Source: Bacteroidales bacterium (GTDB lineage: Bacteria > Bacteroidota > Bacteroidia > Bacteroidales > F082). From it: a DNA stretch of 62,121 bases. Position numbers and translations under genes: made by a program. The first letter of the stretch is position 1. Each line of letters starts with the position of its first letter. Positions 50,973 to 57,646 of this stretch are shown here, piece after piece. The stretch covers positions 1 through 62,121 of the forward strand of contig JAFZKP010000036.1 in the NCBI GenBank assembly GCA_017553625.1, in the 5' to 3' direction. The notes under the pieces are model-generated. The model was not told the DNA's origin. It saw only the letters and a list, made by a program, of their open reading frames with translations, and ran no database searches.

Positions 50973-51718
50973 TATAAAGAAAAATGCGGAATCGGCTCTA
51001 ACTTGAACAGGTTCTTCACGTGCTTGTCGTCGATTATCGCCTTGATTTTGGCGTCCTCACAAACTCCAGTGCGGATGTATTTGTCCAAAGTGGCGTAGGT
51101 GAATCCCAAATTGTCCTCGTCGCTCTTGCCGCACAAGCCGTCTGATGGAGTTTTCTCAATCAAATCGATTGGCAGTCCCAGTTCTTTGCCTACAGCTTTC
51201 ACTTCCTGCACCGTGAGACCGCCGAGAGGCGAGAAGTCGCCCGCTGCATCGCCGTAGCGTGTGCTGTATCCGACCCAGTCCTCAGAGAGGTTACAGGTGT
51301 TCGCCACGCGGCCGTTTACCGACTGTGACACAGCATACAACGCCGTCATCCTCAAACGCGGCGGCATGTTGATAACTGTCTGATTGCCAACCTCTTTGTC
51401 GATGGTTTTAAGCTGCTCCTTGACTTCTTTCATCAGGGCGTTGTAAGTCTCGCCGATGTTTACGCAGCAATACTTGATGCCGAGGTGGTTGATGAGCTTC
51501 ATGCTGTCGGAGATGTCTTTCTGCACTCCGTTCGGCATCGTAACGCCGTAAACACGGTCCTTGCCGAGCGCCTCGACGCACAATCCAGCCACTATGCTGC
51601 TGTCCTTGCCGCCCGAAATCCCGATAACGGCATTGCAGCCTTTTCCATTGGCTTCAAACCAATCTCTAATCCATTGGACCACACGGTCTTTTACTTCTTT
51701 TGCATTAAAATTTTCCAT
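50972..51718 (-). CDS. nadE: NAD+ synthetase
   Basis: NadE amidates nicotinic acid adenine dinucleotide to NAD+. The start MENFNAKEVKDRVV gives 248 residues; the longer frame reads through intergenic DNA. The ATP pyrophosphatase P-loop is ISGGKDSSIVAGL (about residues 33-45), followed by NLSEDWVGYSTRYGDAAGDFSPLGGL with the conserved synthetase motif (about 155-180) and the C-terminal PSDGLCGKSDEDNLGF. There is no glutaminase domain, so it uses ammonia. Ends next to a hairpin array shared with the convergent PHP gene. Confidence 0.95.
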   Translation of the reverse strand: MENFNAKEVKDRVVQWIRDWFEANGKGCNAVIGISGGKDSSIVAGLCVEALGKDRVYGVTMPNGVQKDISDSMKLINHLGIKYCCVNIGETYNALMKEVKEQLKTIDKEVGNQTVINMPPRLRMTALYAVSQSVNGRVANTCNLSEDWVGYSTRYGDAAGDFSPLGGLTVQEVKAVGKELGLPIDLIEKTPSDGLCGKSDEDNLGFTYATLDKYIRTGVCEDAKIKAIIDDKHVKNLFKLEPIPHFSL

Positions 51719-51776
51719 AATTCTGTATTTTGTCTCAACCAGTACGGACAACGCATGCGTTGTCCCTACGGGCAAA

Positions 51777-52445
51777 TTAATTATAATTCCGTTCTCCAAA
51801 AATCTTGCTTCCGACCCTAACCATCGTCGAACCCTCTTCAATGGCAATCGGATAATCGTGCGACATTCCCATCGAAATCTCCTTAAACCATTCACAATCA
51901 GTGAAATACTTGACTTTTAACGTGTTAAAAATCTCTTTGAGATGTCTGAATTCCTTGCGAACCTGATTCATGTCATCGGTGTTGGTCGCCATTCCCATCA
52001 CACCGCAAATTCTGACGTTTTTCATCGCCTTGAAAATGTCGGAATTCAGGATTTCTTCGGCTTCTGCCATATCCAACCCGAATTTCGTCTCCTCTTCGGC
52101 GATGTGGAACTGTAACAGGCAGTCGACAACTCTGTCATGTTTCGCCGCTTCTTTATTAACGGCTTGCAATAGATTAAAGGTGTCGATAGAATGTATCATC
52201 CGCGCGAACGAGATGATGTATTTGATTTTGTTTGTCTGCAGATGTCCGATGAAATGCCATTCGATGTCTTTCGGCAAAACCTCATGTTTGTCGCGCATCT
52301 CAAGGGCGTGGTTTTCTCCGAAAACGCGCTGTCCGGCATCGTAAGCCTCTTGGATGTCCTCAACCGGCTTTGTCTTCGACACCGCGACCAATAAAACTCC
52401 CGAAGGGATTGTTTTTCTTACTGTTTCCAAATTTTCCTTGACCAT
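51777..52445 (-). CDS. YggS-family PLP-binding protein
   Basis: The 222-residue protein binds pyridoxal phosphate and takes part in PLP homeostasis rather than catalysis. The PLP lysine is in VAVSKTKPVEDI (residue about 24), the fold III TIM barrel includes FGENHALEMRDKH, WHFIGHLQTNKIKYI and HSIDTF, and the end has SMGMSHDYPIAIEEGSTMVRVGSKIFG. Length is normal. It sits 58 bases upstream of nadE on the minus strand, possibly co-transcribed; the pairing with nadE has no obvious pathway logic. Confidence 0.95.
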   Translation of the reverse strand: MVKENLETVRKTIPSGVLLVAVSKTKPVEDIQEAYDAGQRVFGENHALEMRDKHEVLPKDIEWHFIGHLQTNKIKYIISFARMIHSIDTFNLLQAVNKEAAKHDRVVDCLLQFHIAEEETKFGLDMAEAEEILNSDIFKAMKNVRICGVMGMATNTDDMNQVRKEFRHLKEIFNTLKVKYFTDCEWFKEISMGMSHDYPIAIEEGSTMVRVGSKIFGERNYN

Positions 52446-52524
52446 ATCAACAAAAATTTAATCATGCAAAAATACAAAAAAATGTTTTTTTGAAAAAATT
52501 TTTCTATCAAATAGATTTTCTATG

Positions 52525-52532
52525 TATTTTTG
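52525..52532 (+). promoter_or_regulatory. -7 box of the structured RNA
   Basis: TATTTTTG just before TAGTCGTTAACC; it would start an RNA near 52538. No clear -33 box. Confidence 0.5.
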
Positions 52533-52537
52533 TAGTC

Positions 52538-52830
52538 GTTAACCGCCGAAGCCTGATGATGTAGGGCATGGCTGGAGACAAGACATAATGGAAAAGACGT
52601 TGTTCTAACGTTTTATCTGCGGCATACTGAACTTCGCAAATTCATAATCGACTGCACGATAAGGCAATAGGCGGCGTCCATGGGTTTTGTTTTATATTAA
52701 TGTGTCGTTTGACACTAATAATATATACAATTCTGCGTGGGCATCGGTGTTGCTTATCCTCAGTCGATGGGCAATGCGAAGGCCTAGTATGCGGGATAAG
52801 CAGAGAGCAGATTCCCGCGCTTCTTTTTTT
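52538..52830 (+). ncRNA. Structured non-coding RNA or long leader with terminator
   Basis: This 458-base intergenic gap holds no gene. It can form three domains. Domain 1 is closed by CCGCC (52543-52547)/GGCGG (52670-52674) and GCCT (52551-52554)/AGGC (52662-52665), with an inner AAGACGTT/AACGTTTT hairpin. Domain 2 is TATATTA (52693-52699)/TAATATA (52719-52725) with GTGTC/GACAC. Domain 3 is GCGTGGG (52735-52741)/CCCGCGC (52814-52820) enclosing GCTTATCC/GGATAAGC, then a run of Ts (52821-52830). A promoter box at one end and a terminator at the other suit an independent RNA of about 290 bases, perhaps a 6S-like or Bacteroidales-specific RNA; the class is not established. Confidence 0.6.
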
Positions 52831-52903
52831 ATATGTTTTCGGAGTTTTAGTTAATAGTCGGCATTTGGGGAATCGATGCAAAAAAAATGCAAGAAAAAAC
52901 CAA

Positions 52904-53242
52904 ATGAAAAGACGAAAAATGAAAGTCTTTGCGCTGGTGATGGCAATGTTGTTGCTGTTGCCGATATTCGCTTTTGCCCAGAAAAGCGATGGTTTCTTCA
53001 AAGTCAACGATGACTATTATAATCGTGGCGTGGTATCAGGAGGAACCTTCGGATTAGGAGGCATGAATAACATAACTCCATCCGCGGGCGGTATGGGCTT
53101 GGGTGGCATGAATAATGAGACTCCAGGTGGCATGAGTCTCGGTGGCATGATTCAAGAGGATCCAATACCGCTCGGTAATGGTTTGCTTATCCTTGCAGCC
53201 ATCGGCGTGGGCTACGCCGCACACAAAAGAAAACAACATTAA
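52904..53242 (+). CDS. Small exported protein with PLGNG...GYA-KRK tail
   Basis: The 112-residue protein has a signal peptide (MKRRKMKVFALVMAMLLLL... ending FAFAQ; a second ATG at 52919 is also possible). The mature part begins KSDGFFKVNDDYYNRG, like the protein at 41015, continues with GLGGMNN-TP repeats (GLGGMNNITP, GLGGMNNETP, SLGGM) and ends in IPLGNGLLILAAIGVGYAAHKRKQH. The tail has a Pro-X-Gly-X-Gly motif, a short hydrophobic helix and basic end. Located between the structured RNA and a lipoprotein gene with a variable C-terminus. Function unknown. Confidence 0.75.
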   Translation: MKRRKMKVFALVMAMLLLLPIFAFAQKSDGFFKVNDDYYNRGVVSGGTFGLGGMNNITPSAGGMGLGGMNNETPGGMSLGGMIQEDPIPLGNGLLILAAIGVGYAAHKRKQH

Positions 53243-53273
53243 ATTAAACGCAAACTTAATTAATCATTAGTAA

Positions 53274-53293
53274 AGACGCGATTCATCGCGTCT
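53274..53293. repeat. AGACGCGAT palindrome between two exported-protein genes
   Basis: AGACGCGAT (53274-53282), TC, ATCGCGTCT (53285-53293). It is in the 68-base gap upstream of the gene at 53311 and belongs to the GAGACG palindrome family. Confidence 0.65.
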
Positions 53294-53310
53294 CATAAAA
53301 TCTCAAAAAA

Positions 53311-54966
53311 ATGAAAAGAACTATCACTCTAATTATAGTAATGACATTGGTTTTCGGTTTAAGCCAGTGCAAGAAAAACGACGTTAAACCAGTTGCAAAC
53401 AATGGTATTAAGATAACCCTCAGCGCTACGTATGGCGGAGCAAAGACCGTGTTTGACGATGGCTCCTTCACATGGAACACAAGTGGCACAGAATATATCT
53501 ATGTGGGATGTGAAGGAGAATCAGGATGCATAGGTACACTTAACGCAACAGGCAATGGCGAAAATGAACTCGTATTCAGCGGAACGTTGACAACCACCCC
53601 TGCAAATGGTGCTACAGTGTATTTTTTCTATCTCGGAAACGGAGAACATGCAGATGCCACGACACTTGATTTCTCAGATCAGACCAGCGGAAATGTCACC
53701 GATTTTCATATCGCTGTAGGCAGCGCCACATTTACCGGTTCGACAGATTTCTACGCCACGCTGCAACCGATTATGGCAATAGCGAAGCTTGATCTCAGCT
53801 CATTTGGCAGTGAAAATATTTATGTTTATGGTGATGAAATTTATGCCTCGGCAACAATTGATTACAGTGCAGGTACTATAACTAAACAAACTAAAGGTTA
53901 TATCAACATAGGAACTGGAAGTGCAACAAAATATGTAGCTTTGATTCCCTCAACAGAAAGCCAAACCACGGTTAAGTTTGCAAGCAACAGTCATGATGGC
54001 TCTAAAATTTTCGGCACAGGCATTCGTGCTGCCAGGTTCTACGCTTTGGGCAATAACGGTGCGTTGGTTATCCCTGCAACAACAGTAAGTATTGATGACG
54101 ATGGTATAGTTCCTGGACTGTTCTCAGTTGCAAACACCAATGGTATTGTCACCAAGATGGTCCGTTTCTCAAAGGGCAACCTGCAGTACAACAAAACTAC
54201 CAGTGAGTACAGCTTTATGGACTATCAATATTATACTGTTGAGACTACCGATCAGAATGTTGGAGACGACTATGCTGACCAAAATATCATCAGCTTGTTT
54301 GGATGGGGTACAACTGGATGCCAGGACACCAGAACTTCTTCAAGTGGTTACCAGACCAATTATGAACCGTATTCGACTTCAATTGCATCTGTTGCAAGCG
54401 GCTCACCGGCCTACGAGATCAACAAATATGGTTATGGTCCTGATCACTACTCAAGTAACGAATATGGACTTACCGTTACAAATAAATCAGATTGGGGTAT
54501 GCATGCCATCACCAACGGCGGTAACACTGCTGGCTCATGGCGTATACTGACAACAGACGAGTGGGTGTATGTGTTCGACACCAGAATCACGACATCTGGC
54601 GTGAAATATGCCAAGGCAACCGTTAGTGGTATTAGAGGTGTAATCATTCTTCCTGACGACTGGAGCACATTATATTACACATTGGAGTCAACCAATACCA
54701 AGAGTGCGGCATTCACAAGTAATACAATCACATTGTCCGATTGGAATACGAAATTAGAGGCAAATGGTGCGGTATTCCTTCCAGCTGCAGGTTGCCGGCT
54801 TGGGCATACGGTAAGTAGTGTCAATACTCAAGGTTTCTACTGGTCGAGTTCTTGTTGGTATAATACTGGCGCGAAATTAGTGTGCTTCAATTATGACGAA
54901 TTCTACACTTTGTATATCAGGTACCGTTTTTACGGACACTCGGTTCGCCTCGTACGTCCAGTTTAA
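53311..54966 (+). CDS. Lipoprotein with FISUMP/lectin-fold domain and DGR-like variable C-terminus
   Basis: The 551-residue protein has a lipoprotein signal (MKRTITLIIVMTLVFG, lipobox LSQC), an N-terminal beta-sandwich region with many short Ser/Thr/Gly strands, and from about residue 270 a domain seen in very abundant Bacteroidales surface proteins: VRFSKGNLQYNKTTSEYSF, LFGWGTTGC, NGGNTAGSWRILTTDEW, GVIILPDDW, GAVFLPAAGCRLG, then YWSSS and the ending GHSVRLVRPV. This resembles FISUMP/C-type-lectin-fold proteins whose C-termini are diversified by DGRs. The codons of the last 40 residues fit that view. Expected on the outer membrane facing outward, binding an unknown ligand. Confidence 0.82.
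   Translation: MKRTITLIIVMTLVFGLSQCKKNDVKPVANNGIKITLSATYGGAKTVFDDGSFTWNTSGTEYIYVGCEGESGCIGTLNATGNGENELVFSGTLTTTPANGATVYFFYLGNGEHADATTLDFSDQTSGNVTDFHIAVGSATFTGSTDFYATLQPIMAIAKLDLSSFGSENIYVYGDEIYASATIDYSAGTITKQTKGYINIGTGSATKYVALIPSTESQTTVKFASNSHDGSKIFGTGIRAARFYALGNNGALVIPATTVSIDDDGIVPGLFSVANTNGIVTKMVRFSKGNLQYNKTTSEYSFMDYQYYTVETTDQNVGDDYADQNIISLFGWGTTGCQDTRTSSSGYQTNYEPYSTSIASVASGSPAYEINKYGYGPDHYSSNEYGLTVTNKSDWGMHAITNGGNTAGSWRILTTDEWVYVFDTRITTSGVKYAKATVSGIRGVIILPDDWSTLYYTLESTNTKSAAFTSNTITLSDWNTKLEANGAVFLPAAGCRLGHTVSSVNTQGFYWSSSCWYNTGAKLVCFNYDEFYTLYIRYRFYGHSVRLVRPV
54841..54963 (+). other. Putative DGR variable region (VR2)
   Basis: After TGG TCG AGT TCT come codons such as TGT, TAT, AAT, GGC, TGC, TTC, TAT, GAC, TTC, TAC, TAT, ATC, TAC, CGT, TTT, TAC and CAC, again with third base C or T and varied first two bases. 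The constant end is TCGGTTCGCCTCGTACG (54940-54956). The product ends YGHSVRLVRPV, the same R-L-V context as VR1. No template or reverse transcriptase is in view. Confidence 0.5.
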
Positions 54967-55006
54967 TCATAATAAAACCTAAAATCCTGAAATTTTCAGG
55001 TGTTTT

Positions 55007-55100
55007 GTAGAGACGTCACATGTGGCGTCTCATCGAAAAACGAACCGAAAAAACAAACTGAAAATGCATTTTATGAGACGTCACAGTGTGGCGTCTCTAC
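55007..55100. repeat. Two GAGACGTCACA palindromes after the VR2 gene
   Basis: GAGACGTCACA (55010-55020)/TGTGGCGTCTC (55021-55031) and GAGACGTCACA (55075-55085)/TGTGGCGTCTC (55087-55097) lie 44 bases apart, between the VR2 gene and the convergent toxin gene. Possible bidirectional terminators or a miniature mobile palindrome. Confidence 0.7.
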
Positions 55101-55106
55101 AAGCGT

Positions 55107-55448
55107 TTACAAATATTTCGCAATCACATGATTATTGCTTACATACCTTATCAAAAACGATTGAGTATCAGCATCATAATCATAATGTATTGTGAAAAAC
55201 ACATACCACGTCGTCTGCTTGTTTTTCTTGAAGGAGGCATAATACATATTATATCCGTATATGTCAAAATGCTCTGGTGCAGGTTTCCTAATTTTGTTTG
55301 GCAAGTTCTGCTCAATATCTGCGAATAAATCTTTTACATATTCTTTTGCGTTTTCTTTAAATCCGAAATAGTCTTTTTCGTAAAGAATTTGAATCAAGTC
55401 ATATAAGTACTTTCTTACATCCCTTGTTGCTATTATTTGATGTTTCAT
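55107..55448 (-). CDS. RelE/ParE-like toxin
   Basis: The 113-residue protein starts at MKHQIIATRDVRKYL (an earlier ATG pair adds ten residues). It resembles Bacteroides proteins annotated as type II RelE/ParE-family toxins: an amphipathic N-terminal helix with YLYDLIQILYEKDYFGF, a central LFADIEQNLPNKIRKPAPEHF, and beta strands NMYYASFKKNKQTTWYVFFTIHYD and FLIRYVSNNHVIAKYL. A short ORF begins upstream and overlaps by 50 bases, fitting a toxin-antitoxin pair. RelE toxins cut mRNA on the ribosome and ParE toxins block gyrase; which applies here is unclear. Confidence 0.7.
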   Translation of the reverse strand: MKHQIIATRDVRKYLYDLIQILYEKDYFGFKENAKEYVKDLFADIEQNLPNKIRKPAPEHFDIYGYNMYYASFKKNKQTTWYVFFTIHYDYDADTQSFLIRYVSNNHVIAKYL

Positions 55449-55572
55449 TGTTTCTTTGTTTTTGGTAGATTTCATCAATGTCTTCTAATACCCAGTTCAG
55501 CATCACATCCATTGATACTGCATTTGCAAGGTCATAGTCGACATTGTTTTCTTTTTTAACTGTATTATCCAT
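55399..55572 (-). CDS. Short antitoxin-like ORF overlapping the toxin gene
   Basis: A 57-codon ORF from ATG at 55572 encodes MDNTVKKENNVDYDLANAVS, DVMLNWVLEDIDEIYQKQ and a basic C-terminus. It is acidic in its middle and overlaps the 5' end of the toxin gene by 50 bases, the usual order of antitoxin then toxin. Its short length and helix-rich character fit an antitoxin, but it has no motif that I recognise. Confidence 0.45.
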   Translation of the reverse strand: MDNTVKKENNVDYDLANAVSMDVMLNWVLEDIDEIYQKQRNNETSNNSNKGCKKVLI

Positions 55573-55705
55573 TGTTTAAAGATTTTAACACCGCAAAAAT
55601 ATAATTAATTTTCATTCGTGCAGCCATTTGACTGTAAATTATTATGTTAAAATTCTTTAAGATTCCATTAGAAAAAATCTTGTTAGTCTTGTAATCAAAA
55701 ATTTG

Positions 55706-55713
55706 TATCTTTG
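55706..55713 (+). promoter_or_regulatory. -7 box of the LtaS-like gene
   Basis: TATCTTTG, 17 bases before the ATG at 55730. Confidence 0.55.
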
Positions 55714-55729
55714 CGAAAATTTAATAACT

Positions 55730-57601
55730 ATGAAAAAATACGTCTTTTATCTTGTTAAGATGTTGGTTTTCTTGCTGATAACGTTCGCGATAATGAGAGT
55801 CATCTTTATTGTGAATTATTGGCATCTGGTAAACATCGACATGGTACCGTTTGTCGAAATCGTCAAAAGCTTCTTCAAAGCCATACCTCTTGATATTGCC
55901 ACAGCCTGTTATATCATGGCGATACCGGCTCTCGTGATGTTTGTCGCCTATTGTCTCAACAAAAATATCAGCTATCGCTGGATGCGATGGTATTTTTATA
56001 TCATAATCGCTCTTTATGTCCTCGCCGTGATGGGTGAGATTGGAATCTATGGTGAATGGCGTACCAAGCTGAGTGTCAAGGCTTTGTCATATCTAAGAGA
56101 CCCTTCGGAGGTGATAAACACCGCATCAACGCAGCAAACGGTTCTTCTCGTGTCACTCTGGGCTTGCTTCACGCTCCTGTTTTGCTGGTGGTATGTCCGC
56201 TGGATTGAGCCTTCAAAAGTGGAAGTCCGTGAGAGGAAAATCGACTGGTTCATGTATCCTTCCGTTTTTGTCCTGACATTTGGACTCCTCTTCCTTGGGA
56301 TGAGGGGCGGCTTCGGCGAGATTCCGATTTCAACAAGCTCGGGATATTTCAGCAACTATAAGATTGTCAATATCATGACGGTCAATCCGATGTACAATCT
56401 TGCCGAGAATTACACCAATGCGAGAAAAGTTGAGACAAAAGCGCATTTCACCTATATGGATTTCGAGACTGCTGAGGCGATTACCAAAAAAACTCATGAG
56501 ATAGAATGTGATTCGACGGTTAAAATCTTAAAAACCGAGCGTCCTAACGTGTTGATAATCTTGCTTGAGAGCTGGTCTGCCGACCTTATCGAGTCGCTTG
56601 GTGGCGACCCGAGCATCGCTCCTAATTTCCATGAGATGGAAAAAGACGGGCTTCTCTTTACAAATTATTACGCCTCCGCAAACCGCTCGCAACAGGCTAT
56701 CGCATCCATCTTCGGCGGACTGCCGGGCTTGCCGGTGACGACAATCACCAACCATCCTGAAAAGTATTACGCCATACCTTCGATAGTGCAACCTCTTGAT
56801 TCTGTTGGATATTTCTCGAGTTTCTATTTCGGTGGGGAACTCAATTACGGAAATATTCTTTCCTATCTCAGATACAACGAGTTCGACCGTATCGTTGAGG
56901 GCAAGGACGTTGACGCGCATTTCCGCAAAGGCAAACTCGGAATCCAGGACACCGACATGCTGCCGTGGGCGGCAAAGGACATCAGCAGCCAGACGGAGCC
57001 GTTCTTTACCACTATCTTCACGCTGAGCACGCATTCCCCTTACGATTATCCGAAAGGCTTGTTTGAAGAGCTGGAATGGCCTCAGATAGAGAAGGTGTTC
57101 GTGAACTCTGGAAAATATACCGACGTGGCACTGAAACTGTTTATGGAAGAGGCGAAGAAACAGCCTTGGTACGATAACACTTTGTTTGTCTTTATGGCGG
57201 ATCACAGTCATCCTTCTTATAAGAACCATAGAATGGAATCGTTTGATTATCATAAGATTCCGATGCTTTTTTACGGTGAACCTCTGCAGGATTCGCTCCG
57301 TGGAACAACATTCGACAAGATTTGCGGAAATACCGATTTCCCAGCCACTCTTCTGGCGCAGCTCGGTCTTAAACACGACGAGTTCTTCTGGAGCAAAGAT
57401 GTTTTCAACACATGCTACCGTCCGTTTGCATTCTTCGAGCTTTACAGCGGCTTGGGTTGGAAGACGGAAGAGGGTGAATTTGTCACTTCAAATGCCGACA
57501 ATGTTGTGAAAAACACCTTCCCGGAGGATAAATCCGACAGCCTGACGCGTCAGGGCAAGGCTTATATGCAATATCATTTCGATTTATTTAATAAATATTA
57601 A
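55730..57601 (+). CDS. LtaS/sulfatase-family membrane phosphotransferase-like protein
   Basis: The 623-residue protein starts at MKKYVFYLVKM with about five membrane helices in residues 1-200 and an extracytoplasmic alkaline-phosphatase-fold domain from about 280. Motifs are NVLIILLESWSADLIESLGGD (metal and fold), the nucleophile region YASANRSQQAIASIFGGLP near residue 318, LSTHSPYDYPKG and FMADHSHPS with metal ligands. The family includes lipoteichoic acid synthase, phosphoglycerol and phosphoethanolamine transferases. Where those have a catalytic Thr, this one appears to have Ser (NRSQQ). In a Gram-negative organism the likely role is transfer of a head group to surface glycan or lipid; the donor is unknown. 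Confidence 0.88.
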   Translation: MKKYVFYLVKMLVFLLITFAIMRVIFIVNYWHLVNIDMVPFVEIVKSFFKAIPLDIATACYIMAIPALVMFVAYCLNKNISYRWMRWYFYIIIALYVLAVMGEIGIYGEWRTKLSVKALSYLRDPSEVINTASTQQTVLLVSLWACFTLLFCWWYVRWIEPSKVEVRERKIDWFMYPSVFVLTFGLLFLGMRGGFGEIPISTSSGYFSNYKIVNIMTVNPMYNLAENYTNARKVETKAHFTYMDFETAEAITKKTHEIECDSTVKILKTERPNVLIILLESWSADLIESLGGDPSIAPNFHEMEKDGLLFTNYYASANRSQQAIASIFGGLPGLPVTTITNHPEKYYAIPSIVQPLDSVGYFSSFYFGGELNYGNILSYLRYNEFDRIVEGKDVDAHFRKGKLGIQDTDMLPWAAKDISSQTEPFFTTIFTLSTHSPYDYPKGLFEELEWPQIEKVFVNSGKYTDVALKLFMEEAKKQPWYDNTLFVFMADHSHPSYKNHRMESFDYHKIPMLFYGEPLQDSLRGTTFDKICGNTDFPATLLAQLGLKHDEFFWSKDVFNTCYRPFAFFELYSGLGWKTEEGEFVTSNADNVVKNTFPEDKSDSLTRQGKAYMQYHFDLFNKY

Positions 57602-57610
57602 AAAAAGTTG

Positions 57611-57618
57611 TATTTTTG
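57611..57618 (+). promoter_or_regulatory. -7 box of the ffh promoter
   Basis: TATTTTTG, 29 bases before the ffh ATG and 10 after the preceding stop. Confidence 0.5.
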
Positions 57619-57646
57619 CAGTTTGGAAAAATAAGAAAAATAAGAT

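Noticed and set aside
52538-52830. Structured RNA considered as RNase P RNA, tmRNA or SRP RNA
   Set aside because: It lacks the conserved RNase P GAGGAAAGUCC-type segment, has no tag ORF or CCA end for tmRNA, and no SRP GGAAGCAG-like loop.
56528-57376. 282-codon open frame antisense to the LtaS-like gene
   Set aside because: Covers the conserved metal-site motifs of the plus-strand enzyme and shows no domain of its own.
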